Assembly: GCA_003164295.1 (NCBI GenBank)
Contig: PLTA01000017.1
Location: 1-53,351 of the forward strand
Origin: Candidatus Bathyarchaeota archaeon
GTDB lineage: Archaea; Thermoproteota; Bathyarchaeia; Bathyarchaeales; Bathycorpusculaceae
Reading direction: 5' to 3'
DNA length: 53,351 nucleotides
Shown: piece by piece, positions 16,784 to 25,820 of the stretch
How the letters are laid out: each line of letters begins with the position of its first letter
Position numbering within the stretch: the first letter of the stretch is position 1
Notes under the pieces: model-generated
Databases searched by the model: none
Seen by the model: the letters and a program-made list of their open reading frames with translations, nothing else
Told to the model about the DNA's origin: nothing
Translations under genes and position numbers: made by a program

Positions 16784-17839
16784 ATGGAAAGAAAAATCAT
16801 GTCATTGGGCAAATCATCAATGGTCATATCTTTGCCAAAAGATTGGGTCCAAATAAACGGCCTAAAAAAAGGAGACTCGGTTTCATTCAACATTCAACGG
16901 GATCGATCCTTGGTCATTTATCCTGGCGCTTTAAAAAAATCGGAACCAAAGGAAATAACACTTAGTGTTGGATCAAACGAAGAAGAGTTGCTTATATCAC
17001 AGAAAATCCTCGGAGCCTTCCTAAACGGTTATTCAGATATCATTTTAACATCTGAAAAGATTTTTTCAGTATCGCAAACAAAGGCGATTCGTCGTATGGC
17101 AGGCAGATTATATATGAGAGTTATGGAAGCTGACGCAAAATGCGTTTACATTCAAAATCTGATGGACGAGTCGAAGGCTTCTCTGGAACAGGCGATTCAA
17201 CGTATGCACCTTATTTCACGCTCGATGATTGAAGGAGCCATCAGCTCGCTAAAAAGTAACGACATCGAACTGGCGAAATCTGTCATGTCTCTAGATGATG
17301 ATGTGGACCATTTTGGCTTCTTCATTCTTAGAATTCTCCGAAATGCAGCTCAAGACTCAGCCTTAGCTACCGAATTACACGTTGATCCTTTGGACTGTAT
17401 GGATCATCAAATTCTTGTTTATCGAATGGAGTACGCAGGCGATTACGCTTCCGACATTGCACGGCACATCATTATGCTTAATGGTGCAAAGCAGAAGATT
17501 CCCGATGAGGTTTTGTCGATTATGATTTCTACTGGAAAAGAGGTTTTAGAGCTTTACATTAAAGGGATTGAAGCTTTCTTCTCTAAAGATGTTGCTGCTG
17601 CAGTTGACATTATGAAGTACAGACAAACAATGGACAAAGCTGAAATGGAAATAGCGACAAAATCCTTTACGGGTCCACCAAAAAGTTCTGATCTTGTCTG
17701 CGGCATCTGCTCAATCCGCGACGATATAAAAAGAATTTGTCACTGCGCATTTAGCATGGCTGAAATAACAGTTAATCGTGCATTTAAAGCGTCAAACGCT
17801 GAGTCGAGCGATCTATGCGAATTAAACGAGCAAAAATAA
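16784..17839 (+). CDS. AbrB-PhoU phosphate uptake regulator
   Basis: A 351-residue protein with an N-terminal AbrB/SpoVT DNA-binding domain (residues 1-50; SMVISLPKDWVQINGLKKGDSV) joined to two PhoU-like helical domains (about 115-340). This archaeal type is thought to regulate phosphate transport. No pst genes are nearby. The ATG at 16784 follows a TATA-like AGTATATATTG (about 16720-16730). The gene converges on the NfnB-type gene. A CGIC motif near residue 307 is unusual and could bind a metal, though this is a guess. Confidence 0.88.
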   Translation: MERKIMSLGKSSMVISLPKDWVQINGLKKGDSVSFNIQRDRSLVIYPGALKKSEPKEITLSVGSNEEELLISQKILGAFLNGYSDIILTSEKIFSVSQTKAIRRMAGRLYMRVMEADAKCVYIQNLMDESKASLEQAIQRMHLISRSMIEGAISSLKSNDIELAKSVMSLDDDVDHFGFFILRILRNAAQDSALATELHVDPLDCMDHQILVYRMEYAGDYASDIARHIIMLNGAKQKIPDEVLSIMISTGKEVLELYIKGIEAFFSKDVAAAVDIMKYRQTMDKAEMEIATKSFTGPPKSSDLVCGICSIRDDIKRICHCAFSMAEITVNRAFKASNAESSDLCELNEQK

Positions 17840-17845
17840 AAAAAG

Positions 17846-19298
17846 TTAAGTTGTTGTCGCGGAAGGCGTCAACGGCGTTTCTTTTTTCCGGCAACTCAGA
17901 AGACGGTGTATGCTCTGTGCAGCTATTTTGCCCGAACCCATCGCGCTGATAACTGTGGCTTCACCTGTTGCTATGTCGCCGCCTGCGTAGACTGCTTCAA
18001 GGCTGGTCTGTCCGGTTTTTCGGTCAATTTCGATAATGCCGCCGATTAAGGTTTTGAGCCCTTCGGTTGTCGACTGGATTATTGGGTTGGGGGTGCGGCC
18101 TATGGCAACGATTACTGTGTCTACAGCCATAATGGTTTCGGAGCCTTTGATTGGTATGGGTTTGCTTCTGCCAGATCCGTCAGGTTCACTGAGTTTCATG
18201 GTGACGTATTCCATGGTTTTAACTTGACCTTTGTCGTCGGCTATGAACCGTGTTGGACAAGCTAAGTATTTGATGTGGATTGCTTCTTCTTCGGCGTTGC
18301 TGATTTCGTCTTCCCGCGCGGGCATTTCATCTCTGGAACGGCGGTAAACTATGGTTACGATTTCGGCGCCCTGCCGCAGTGCGCACCGTGCTGAATCCAA
18401 CGCGACGTTTCCGCCCCCGATGACTGCGACTTTTTTGCCGATGCGGATGGGGGTTTTGTAGTTGGGGAACTGGTAGGATTTCATGAGGTTTACACGGATG
18501 AGGAATTCGTTGGCGCTGTAGATTCCGCAGAGGTTTTCTCCTGGAATCCCCATGAATTTAGGCAGTCCCGCGTCCGTGCCTATGAAGACAGAGTCGAACC
18601 CGTTTACCAGGAGTTCCTGAACCGTGAATAATCTGCCGATTAAAGCGTCAGTCTGAAGTTCAACGCCCAAACTTTTGATGTAGTCGACTTCGGCTTGCAC
18701 GATGTGTTTTGGCAATCGGAACTCGGGGATTCCGTATACTAAGACGCCGCCTGCAACGTGCAGTGCCTCGTAAACTACGACTTTGTAGCCGAGTTTAGCT
18801 AAATCCGCCGCCACCGTTAACCCTGCTGGTCCTGCACCGACGACTGCCACCCGTTTCCCGTTTAGGGGAACTTTTTGGGTGGAGCGTTTGCCTTTTTCAA
18901 GCTCCAAATCCGCTACGAAACGTTCCAGCAGTCCAATGGAGACGGAGCTGCCTTTTCTGCCCATGATGCAGTTTTTTTGGCACTGTTCTTCTTGGGGGCA
19001 GACTCTGCCGCAGATGGCGGGTAAACTGTTTTTTTTCTCTTATTTTCGTGATGGCTTCGCTGTATTCCTTGTTTTTTAGTAATTTGATGAATGAGGGTAT
19101 GTCTACGCCGACCGGGCAGCCTAAAACGCATTTGGAGGTGGAACAGTTTAGGCATCTGGAGGCTTCGGCTAAGGCTTGTTCTTCAGTGTAGCCCTTGAGG
19201 ACTTCTCCGAAGTTTTTGGTTCGGTTCTGGGGTTCTTGTTTAGCCGCTTGGACGGCTTGCCAACGGTTTTTTGGGTTGTTTACGGATGACATGTACAT
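17846..19298 (-). pseudogene. nfnB: NfnB/GltD-like NAD(P)H oxidoreductase, interrupted by a frameshift
   Basis: The large subunit of an NADH-dependent ferredoxin:NADP reductase, glutamate synthase small-subunit type. The first part (from 19298) has iron-sulfur Cys motifs CLNCSTSKCVLGCPVGVDIP; the second part has an FAD fold VAVVGAGPAGLTVAADL and an NAD(P) fold VAVIGGGNVALDS. The two parts lie in different frames. A run of eight A on the coding strand (19029-19036) should be seven: removing one base restores NSLPAICGRVCPQEEQC and a single protein of about 480 residues. It overlaps the nfnA gene. This may be a sequencing error. Confidence 0.85.
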
Positions 19299-20158
19299 GG
19301 TTCTCCTGTCAACACGCTACATTGAGTAGCTTTTTCTTCTGTCTGGTAACTTTTAAGGCGCTGAACGAGTTCTTTGAAGTTGACTTGGTGAGCGTCGAAT
19401 TCCGGGCCGTCCACGCACGCGAACTGGATTGTTTCACCAATGGACACGCGACATGCACCGCACATGCCCATCCCGTCAACCATGATGGGGTTTAAACTGA
19501 CGATTGTTTTTATACCCAAAGGACGCGTCACTTCAGCGACAGCGTTCATCATCATCGGCGGACCAACCGCAAAGACCAAATCGAACTTGTAGCCTTCACC
19601 AACCAACGTTTTCAACACGTCGATGACGAAGCCCTTCTGTCCTTTTGAGCCGTCATCTGTTGAGAAATAGATTTCGTCTGAGACTGAAATCATCTCGGGG
19701 GTTAATATGAAAAGGTCTTTGTTTCTTGCGCCCATGATGCTCACGACGCAGTTTTTGGCTTCTTTGAGGGCTTTTGCCACTGGGTATGCTACTGCGGTTC
19801 CAACGCCGCCGCAGACCACGGCGACTTTTCCGTATTTTTCGATTTCGCTGGGTTTTCCCAAAGGTCCTGCGAGGTTCTCTATTCTTTCGCCGACTTCGAG
19901 TTTCCCCAGTTCAGTTGTTGAGTACCCGACTTCTTGGAATATGAGGGTGATTGTGCCGTCGTATTTGTCCCAGCACGCCAGTGTGAGGGGGATTCGTTCG
20001 CTGTTTGCGTGTGTCTTCAGTATTACGAATTGCCCAGGTTGGGCTTTTTGCGCTATGGTCGGAGCGTAGATTTTTAGGAGTTTCACTTGTGGGTTCAGTT
20101 GTTGTTTTTCGAGGATTTTGTTAGTATCTAGTTCCTTTTTTATTGTGGTTTGAGGCAT
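19280..20158 (-). CDS. nfnA: NfnA-type ferredoxin-NADP+ reductase, small subunit
   Basis: A 292-residue protein of the ferredoxin reductase/PyrK family. FAD domain with ERIPLTLACWD, NAD(P) domain starting KVAVVCGGVGTAVAYPVAKAL, and a C-terminal [2Fe-2S] loop GMGMCGACRVSIGETIQFAC. Together with the downstream NfnB gene it would form a bifurcating or sulfide-dehydrogenase-type complex that links NADH, NADPH and ferredoxin. I use the ATG at 20156-20158 (MPQTTIKKEL), which matches the family; the open frame extends 38 codons further but that part is not conserved in type and covers the promoter. A palindrome lies in front. Confidence 0.88.
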   Translation of the reverse strand: MPQTTIKKELDTNKILEKQQLNPQVKLLKIYAPTIAQKAQPGQFVILKTHANSERIPLTLACWDKYDGTITLIFQEVGYSTTELGKLEVGERIENLAGPLGKPSEIEKYGKVAVVCGGVGTAVAYPVAKALKEAKNCVVSIMGARNKDLFILTPEMISVSDEIYFSTDDGSKGQKGFVIDVLKTLVGEGYKFDLVFAVGPPMMMNAVAEVTRPLGIKTIVSLNPIMVDGMGMCGACRVSIGETIQFACVDGPEFDAHQVNFKELVQRLKSYQTEEKATQCSVLTGEPCTCHP

Positions 20159-20180
20159 TTTCACGTTCTCCCGTCTCAAT

Positions 20181-20214
20181 ATACAATAAATACTTGTATA
20201 TGTGGTATATACAA
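20181..20214. promoter_or_regulatory. Nested palindromes in front of nfnA
   Basis: TTGTATAT (20194-20201) and ATATACAA (20207-20214) are a perfect inverted repeat with a five-base spacer. A third half-site ATACAA lies at 20181-20186, inverted to TTGTAT at 20194. The site lies 23-56 bases before the nfnA start and overlaps its TATA region, so it should act as a repressor operator. The regulator is unknown. Confidence 0.5.
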
Positions 20215-20314
20215 TATATACTATAAAAGCGTTATTATCCGCAAAACATAACGGCTCCATACACAAACGCATTCAAAAAAAGCAAAAAACATAAAACAAC
20301 AGACCCAAGCAAGC

Positions 20315-20326
20315 ATTAAGCTTAAT
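20315..20326. promoter_or_regulatory. 12-base perfect palindrome before the ModE gene
   Basis: ATTAAGCTTAAT is a perfect palindrome 35 bases before the ModE start. It may be an operator, but a site this short could be chance. Confidence 0.25.
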
Positions 20327-20360
20327 TCCCTTTACACCAAACTACATTAAGTGACCAACT

Positions 20361-20690
20361 ATGTGTGCCCTATGCTTTGAAACCAAACTCTGGATGGTAA
20401 ACGAAAAAGGCGAAGCAGTTTTCGGAGACGGCATAGCAGAACTTCTTGAAGAAATAGGCAAATACCACTCAATTTTAGGAGCCGCTGAACAATTACAAAT
20501 GTCATACAGATACGCTCTACATAGAATTACTTTGGCTGAAAAAAGATTGGGGCAGCCATTAGTTATTCGCGTTCACGGTGGAGCAAAGGGCGGTGGCTCA
20601 TCAGAGGTCACGGATTTTGGCAGAGATCTGGTGAAAAGGTATCGAAATACGCAAGCGGAGCTTCACCAGATTTTAGAAAAAATGCATTAA
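20361..20690 (+). CDS. modE: ModE-type winged-helix regulator without molybdate-binding domains
   Basis: A 109-residue protein that matches the N-terminal DNA-binding domain of ModE: WMVNEKGEAVFGDGIAELL, then GAAEQLQMSYRYALHRI as the recognition helix, and GGGSSEVTDFGRDLVKRY. Bacterial ModE has two extra TOBE domains that bind molybdate; they are missing here, as is common in archaea. It stands directly in front of modABC and most likely represses it when molybdate or tungstate is plentiful. How it senses metal without TOBE domains is unclear. Confidence 0.85.
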   Translation: MCALCFETKLWMVNEKGEAVFGDGIAELLEEIGKYHSILGAAEQLQMSYRYALHRITLAEKRLGQPLVIRVHGGAKGGGSSEVTDFGRDLVKRYRNTQAELHQILEKMH

Positions 20691-20796
20691 ATACTGAATT
20701 TGTCTTAACCGCTTGTTTGTTAACAGTTCTATTTTATTATCGCTTGTACGTTTCACTTTTTTGCTTGGCAAGAAATGTTTATATCCAAACAAATCT

Positions 20797-20822
20797 TCGA
20801 TATGATTCACTTATAACATCGA
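20797..20822. promoter_or_regulatory. Candidate ModE operator at the modA promoter
   Basis: TCGATATGAT (20797-20806) and ATAACATCGA (20813-20822) pair at 8 of 10 positions around a six-base spacer. The site lies between a TATA-like GTTTATATCC (about 20778-20787) and the modA ATG, about where transcription should begin, so binding would block it. It is similar in shape to bacterial ModE sites. Confidence 0.45.
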
Positions 20823-20832
20823 GGAAAAAAGA

Positions 20833-21843
20833 ATGAACAACAAGTATTTAGCATTAACATTAGCAGTCATAATTATTGTAGCAGCAGTAGTAGGCTACTT
20901 AGCGTACGCGGGAACATTCTCTGGAAACGCTAACACTACACCTACACCGACCCCAACCACAACGCCTACCCCAACAATTACGTCATCACCAACTCCAACA
21001 GCTACGGCTTCACCCACTGCTTCACCAATAACCACGCCTTTCCCATCCCCAACTCCTACGGCTACTTACGCACCCACAAGCCTCACAGTGTTCGCAGCAT
21101 CAAGCTTAGCCAACGTCATCGCAAACATGAGCACAGCATTCCAAAACCAATACAACTGCAAAATCACAGTTAGCCCTGGCTCATCAAGCACATTAGAACA
21201 ACAAATCCTTGCAGGCTCACCATGCGACGTCTTCATGTCAGCTGACACCAAATGGACCACAGCACTAAACAACGCAGGCCTACTCCTCAACAACAACGCC
21301 GCAACATTCACAACAAACAAACTCTGCGTAATCTTGCCACCTGGCAACCCGAAAGGAATCACAACCATGGCAGATTTAGTAAAACCCGGAGTAAGACTAG
21401 TAGTAGCAGCACCAACTGTTCCCGTAGGCTCATACACAAACACAACCATATGGAAAATTCAGTCAACATGGGGCAACTCAAGCAGCCCACAATACGTTAG
21501 CAGCGGTGCCTACGCAAACTACAACGCAAGCTTCTACGGTAACGTTAAATCCTATGAAACAACCGATGAAAACGTTGTCGGAGATATTGGACTAAATACA
21601 GGCTCATATGACGCTGGCATCGTATTTGTTTCTGACTGGGCATATGCCAACATGACAGGCTCACCAGTCCAATTCATGGCAATAGACCTAGCAGTAAACA
21701 CAGTCGGCAACTACGGCATAGCAGTAATCGGGAGCACAATAACAGGTGGAACAAACCATGCAAATATAGCGCAGACATTCATGAATTACTGGAGCACAAC
21801 CGACGGGCAAAATCTACTAAACCAATTTGGGTTGGGACAATAA
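20833..21843 (+). CDS. modA: Molybdate/tungstate ABC transporter, substrate-binding protein
   Basis: A 336-residue membrane-anchored binding protein. Residues 5-27 are an N-terminal anchor, followed by a long Thr/Pro/Ser-rich linker (about 34-82), probably glycosylated. The binding domain starts LTVFAASSLANVIANM and has SPGSSSTLEQQI and CDVFMSADTKW, the oxyanion-binding strands of ModA. It catches molybdate or tungstate outside the cell for ModBC. GAGG lies eight bases before the ATG. It could equally be a Wtp or Tup type; substrate choice cannot be read from sequence. Confidence 0.9.
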   Translation: MNNKYLALTLAVIIIVAAVVGYLAYAGTFSGNANTTPTPTPTTTPTPTITSSPTPTATASPTASPITTPFPSPTPTATYAPTSLTVFAASSLANVIANMSTAFQNQYNCKITVSPGSSSTLEQQILAGSPCDVFMSADTKWTTALNNAGLLLNNNAATFTTNKLCVILPPGNPKGITTMADLVKPGVRLVVAAPTVPVGSYTNTTIWKIQSTWGNSSSPQYVSSGAYANYNASFYGNVKSYETTDENVVGDIGLNTGSYDAGIVFVSDWAYANMTGSPVQFMAIDLAVNTVGNYGIAVIGSTITGGTNHANIAQTFMNYWSTTDGQNLLNQFGLGQ

Positions 21844-21902
21844 AACGCATATATTAAGCTCTTCTCCACCCCTTTTTTAATTAATCAATCGGTGCAAAAA
21901 TA

Positions 21903-22721
21903 TTGAAGCGCGCATTCGCTAAATCGTTATCAGACAAAATCATAATTGCAATTCTTATACTCATAGTATTAACCTATTTTCTTTTTGTTGCCTTGCCGAT
22001 AATGGCTGTTTTTTTACGAATTGAACCCAGCCAAGTCAACGCGCAACTGCATAACGCTGCAATCATAGAAGCCATAAAACTTAGTCTATTCACCGCAGGA
22101 ACCGCAACATTGATTGCTTTGGTCTTGGCGGTGCCGACTGCCTATTTCATGGCAACAAGAAACTTCCATGGAAAAACAGTCCTTGATACCGTAATTGATT
22201 TACCCATAGTGTTGCCTCCCGCTGTAGCGGGTGTAGCGTTACTGTATGCTTTCGCACCAAGAGGCCTCTTAGGCTCAATATTCAATCACTTCGGATACAT
22301 TTTACCCGGCAGCACAATAGCAGTTATTATCGCAGAAACTTTTGTGGCTTCGCCATTTCTTTTGCGCTCTGCGAAAACAGGGTTTGAAAGCATGGATCGT
22401 GACGTAATTAACAGCGCAAAAATGTTAACTGACTCGCGGCTTAGGGTATTCTTCACGGTCACCCTGCCTCTATCAATACGAGCCATAATTTCAGGGGCTA
22501 TGATGACTTGGGCAAGAGCACTGGGCGAATTTGGCGCAACATTGATGTTTGCTGGGAACCTACCGGGTGTAACCCAAACTATGCCGCTGGCCATCTATGT
22601 GTTCCTCTACTCCGACCCGATGGCAGGAGTCATGTTATCCATCATCTTAATAGCGATCGCGTTTGCAGTTCTTATCACCGTTAAACTTGTTGAGCAGAAA
22701 AGGTATGGAGCCAAAAAATGA
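21903..22721 (+). CDS. modB: Molybdate/tungstate ABC transporter, permease
   Basis: A 272-residue inner membrane permease with about six membrane helices and the EAA loop region that contacts the ATPase (INSAKMLTDSRLRVFFTVTLP), followed by RALGEFGATLMFAGN, typical of ModB. The start is TTG, nine bases after GGTG. It overlaps modC by four bases (ATGA), so translation is coupled. Confidence 0.9.
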   Translation: MKRAFAKSLSDKIIIAILILIVLTYFLFVALPIMAVFLRIEPSQVNAQLHNAAIIEAIKLSLFTAGTATLIALVLAVPTAYFMATRNFHGKTVLDTVIDLPIVLPPAVAGVALLYAFAPRGLLGSIFNHFGYILPGSTIAVIIAETFVASPFLLRSAKTGFESMDRDVINSAKMLTDSRLRVFFTVTLPLSIRAIISGAMMTWARALGEFGATLMFAGNLPGVTQTMPLAIYVFLYSDPMAGVMLSIILIAIAFAVLITVKLVEQKRYGAKK

Positions 22722-23821
22722 TTCAGATTGATTCGGTCACAAAATCATTTTCAGAAAAAAATGTGTTGAATAACCTGAATCTTGAAGTTAAAGACAAAGA
22801 AATTTTGTCTTTGCTTGGACCAAACGGTTGCGGAAAAACAACTCTGCTAAACATACTTTCAGGTTTAACAAAACAAAATAGCGGTAACATCTACATTAAC
22901 AACATTTTAGTCAGCGGAAGGGCGGGCACAAAAAAAGTTCATCTTAAACCGTCTGAGCGCAAAATCGGCTATGTATTCCAAACAGTGTCACTTTTTCCGC
23001 ATATGCGAGTTAAAGACAACGTAGCATACGGATTAAAGGCACAGCATTTGCCTAGACAAGAAGTTAAAAAAAGAACCGAAAGTTTGCTTGACTTTGTAGG
23101 TCTCCGCGAATATGCAAAGTTTTATCCAAGCCAACTAAGCGGCGGACAAAAGCAACGCATAGCGTTGGCAAGATCGTTAGCTACTGAACCCCAAGTGCTG
23201 CTTTTAGATGAACCCGTTTCTGCTGTTGACCCGCAATTGAGGGAATCTTTTAGGCTGGAACTTAAGAACTATTTACAGGCACTTAAAATTACAGCAGTTT
23301 ACGTTACTCATAATTTGTCTGAAGCGTTCATAATGTCGGATAAAATTGCTGTTATGGGGAACGGACACATTGAACAGATAGGGGTCAGAGGGGAGATTTT
23401 TGATAAGCCCAGTTCAGGTTATGTTGCGAAGTTTCTAGGAATTAATACGATTAAGGGTAAGGCAATAAAAATTAGGGCAGCACTCTTGGAAATTGACGTT
23501 AACGGCGTCATATTATATGCGCCCGCAATGCCCAAACTTGTTGGAAAAAATGTTGTTGCAACGATTAAACCCGAAGACATATCTATTTCAAAATCAGTTA
23601 AGCACCCCAATAACGAGGCAAGCAACTCTGTTGCGGGGATTATTACTGAAATGGTTCAGATGAGGTCAACTGCTCAAATCACTGTTGATGCAGGATTTTT
23701 GTTAAAAACAAGAATTTCTTTAAGCACCATTAAAGATTTAGGAATGAACCTGGGTGATAAAATATACGTAGGTTTCAATGACACCGCTTTAAACGTCTTT
23801 GAAGAAAATAGCTGTGAATAA
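22718..23821 (+). CDS. modC: Molybdate/tungstate ABC transporter, ATPase
   Basis: A 367-residue ABC ATPase with Walker A GPNGCGKTT, signature LSGGQKQRIALARSLA, Walker B VLLLDEP and switch VTHNLSEA. The C-terminal part (from about residue 240) is a TOBE-like regulatory domain that may sense the oxyanion. It powers uptake through ModB. Last gene of the modABC operon. Confidence 0.92.
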   Translation: MIQIDSVTKSFSEKNVLNNLNLEVKDKEILSLLGPNGCGKTTLLNILSGLTKQNSGNIYINNILVSGRAGTKKVHLKPSERKIGYVFQTVSLFPHMRVKDNVAYGLKAQHLPRQEVKKRTESLLDFVGLREYAKFYPSQLSGGQKQRIALARSLATEPQVLLLDEPVSAVDPQLRESFRLELKNYLQALKITAVYVTHNLSEAFIMSDKIAVMGNGHIEQIGVRGEIFDKPSSGYVAKFLGINTIKGKAIKIRAALLEIDVNGVILYAPAMPKLVGKNVVATIKPEDISISKSVKHPNNEASNSVAGIITEMVQMRSTAQITVDAGFLLKTRISLSTIKDLGMNLGDKIYVGFNDTALNVFEENSCE

Positions 23822-23861
23822 TATTTTTGTTATATTAATTTTTTAGAGCAGCATTTTAGAA

Positions 23862-23966
23862 TTAAACGTTACCTTCGCAATGGCATTGCTCATGCTCTTC
23901 TACATCAGCTGGCTCGGGGAATAAACCAAAGAAACTAAATCTATGCTTGTTTTTCTTTCTGGGCAT
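23862..23966 (-). CDS. Possible 34-residue Cys/His-rich small protein
   Basis: An ATG-initiated short frame on the minus strand in the gap between modC and mobB. The product has a very basic start (MPRKKNKHR) and an acidic, metal-ligand-rich end (EEHEQCHCEGNV). AGGG lies about ten bases before the ATG. A metal-binding peptide inside a metal-uptake cluster is plausible, but a frame this short may be chance. The rest of the gap 23822-24148 shows nothing else. Confidence 0.35.
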   Translation of the reverse strand: MPRKKNKHRFSFFGLFPEPADVEEHEQCHCEGNV

Positions 23967-24148
23967 TTTCGTATATCCCTAATTAAGGCGTAGCACAATT
24001 GAGGATATAAACATATTTTTTTATGGCAAACGCTGATGTCAGTTAAGATTTCGAACGGTATTGGGACATATATTGTTTAATCAAAAATACAAGGCACAAT
24101 TTATAAGGGCTAAGCAACTTGGTTTCTCAAACAGGAGTGCGACTTGAT

Positions 24149-24712
24149 ATGGTTTTAGTCGTTGCCGCTGTCGGCGTTAGCGGTTCAGGAAAAACAGTCA
24201 CTTTGGAATATTTAGTTTCTAAACTTTCGGCTGAAGGTTACAAAATCGGGTCAATAAAACATGTCCACCACAAGGGCTTCACCATGGACAAAGAAGGCAC
24301 AAACACATGGCGGTATGCGAAGGCGGGTGCCAAGGTAATCGTAGCCATTTCTCCTGACGAGATAGCCATCATAAAAAAAACCGAAATGCCACTCGACAAA
24401 TTAGACCAAATGACCGCGTTGCTTGATCGAGAGGATTTGGACATTGTTTTCTTTGAGGGCTTCCACAGTTTAATTGCTAAAAGGCAAGATGTGCCCAAAA
24501 TTATCACTGCGATAGACGAAAAGGGGCTTGAACAGACCTTGGAGGGTACGGTTCAGCCTATTTTGGCGATTGCAGGAATTGTTGCCCAAAACTCAAGCAG
24601 CACAACCTATCGCAATATCCCGATAATTAAAGTTCCAGAAGACGGACAAAAACTTGTCGAATTAGTCAAAGCCCATTTAATACAAACCAAATCTAAAAAA
24701 TCAAGCAATTGA
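24149..24712 (+). CDS. mobB: Molybdopterin-guanine dinucleotide biosynthesis protein MobB
   Basis: A 187-residue GTP-binding adaptor for cofactor nucleotide attachment. P-loop GVSGSGKTVTLEYL at the N-terminus, then KIGSIKHVHHKGFTMDKEGTNTWRYAKAG, shown here only by its family (KHVHH and DKEGTNTWR), and the Walker-B-like DIVFFEGFH. I prefer the ATG at 24149 (GGAG eleven bases upstream) to the TTG ten codons earlier. It is ten bases upstream of the MobA gene and cotranscribed. Confidence 0.9.
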   Translation: MVLVVAAVGVSGSGKTVTLEYLVSKLSAEGYKIGSIKHVHHKGFTMDKEGTNTWRYAKAGAKVIVAISPDEIAIIKKTEMPLDKLDQMTALLDREDLDIVFFEGFHSLIAKRQDVPKIITAIDEKGLEQTLEGTVQPILAIAGIVAQNSSSTTYRNIPIIKVPEDGQKLVELVKAHLIQTKSKKSSN

Positions 24713-24722
24713 GGAACCATTA

Positions 24723-25820
24723 ATGAGTAAACGGGCTGCACTTATTTTGGCAGGAGGAAGAGCTCGCAGATTTCAGTCCATAGATAAAGTGTGGCAGGAT
24801 AAAGCCCTCGCAGAGGTCTCAGGTAAACCTCTATTAATTCACGCGATTGAAAACGTCCAAGGCCTAGTTGAAGAAATCGCAGTATCCGTCAATGATGAGC
24901 ACCGCAAAGAAAAATATGCTCAAATTTTGAAAGAACAGGCCCTAACAAACATCAAGATAGTTGTTGACGAAGAAATAGGTGGCATTAGTGGTCCTACCGT
25001 GGCAATCATGTCTGGGCTAAAAGCAGTCCAATCTGATTTTTGCCTTACGTTACCCTGTGATATGCCCTTTCTAAAGCCTGCTGTCGCTGAATACCTGTTC
25101 AAGGAGGCGACAGATGTTGAGGTGGCGGTTCCTATGTGGCCAAACGGCAGACTTGAAACTCTTCTGATGGTGCTTGAGCGGCAAAGCGGCTTGGAAATAA
25201 CCGAAACCTTGTGCAAGTTGAAGCGGCCACGCTCAGACGATATCCAAAGAGGCGCATCAAAAGTACTGTTTGTTTCCCCAGTGAACCACATAAAAAGCCT
25301 TGATCCTGAATTCAATAGTTTCATAAACATAAACTCAAGAGAAGACCTTAATCGGCTGCAAACCCGTCGGGCGGGAGGAGGAGTCACAGAAAACCTTGGG
25401 GTAAACTTGGGTGTTTTCTCGATTTCTGATTTGCAGCGTCTTCGAGGGGGGGCCAAAATGCTCCAAGAGGATCGGTTGTCTGAGGCTCAAAAGACTTTTG
25501 CAGATTGCGCTTGTAACTTTGAGTTTTCGAACGCGTTTTTTTGGGCAGCTTTAAGCGGGGAAAACCAGGGTGATGCGCTGCTGAAACTGTCGCAGCATGA
25601 AGTTGAGCCAAAGGAGGCGGTTGAGCGGGATTTTGAAGGCAAAGAAGCGTTCCTTCGTGCGGCAAACAACTATCGGGTGGAGGCGGAAATATACGAGGAG
25701 AACCGTTGCTGGCTGCTGGAGGAGCGAGCGTTGGCTGATAAAGCATGGTGTGAATCATGGGTCATGGGAAAACATGTACACGTCCACAGGTACCCCTCGA
25801 AAGTGCAACAAGCTAGGTGA
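24723..25820 (+). CDS. mobA: MobA-like nucleotidyltransferase with C-terminal helical domain
   Basis: Residues 1-210 are a MobA-like guanylyltransferase that would attach GMP to molybdopterin: nucleotide loop LILAGGRARRF, the lysine region DKALAEVSGKPLL, and LPCDMPFLKP for metal binding. A linker (about 211-222) leads to about 140 extra residues rich in Ala, Glu and Leu that look like tandem helical repeats, which ordinary MobA (about 200 residues) lacks. It converges on moeA with an eight-base overlap. A CobY- or CofC-like specificity is possible, but MobB next door favours MobA. Confidence 0.8.
   Translation: MSKRAALILAGGRARRFQSIDKVWQDKALAEVSGKPLLIHAIENVQGLVEEIAVSVNDEHRKEKYAQILKEQALTNIKIVVDEEIGGISGPTVAIMSGLKAVQSDFCLTLPCDMPFLKPAVAEYLFKEATDVEVAVPMWPNGRLETLLMVLERQSGLEITETLCKLKRPRSDDIQRGASKVLFVSPVNHIKSLDPEFNSFININSREDLNRLQTRRAGGGVTENLGVNLGVFSISDLQRLRGGAKMLQEDRLSEAQKTFADCACNFEFSNAFFWAALSGENQGDALLKLSQHEVEPKEAVERDFEGKEAFLRAANNYRVEAEIYEENRCWLLEERALADKAWCESWVMGKHVHVHRYPSKVQQAR

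Noticed and set aside
19707..20069. Long plus-strand frame across nfnA
   Set aside because: It is the antisense shadow of nfnA; the minus strand has clear cofactor motifs.
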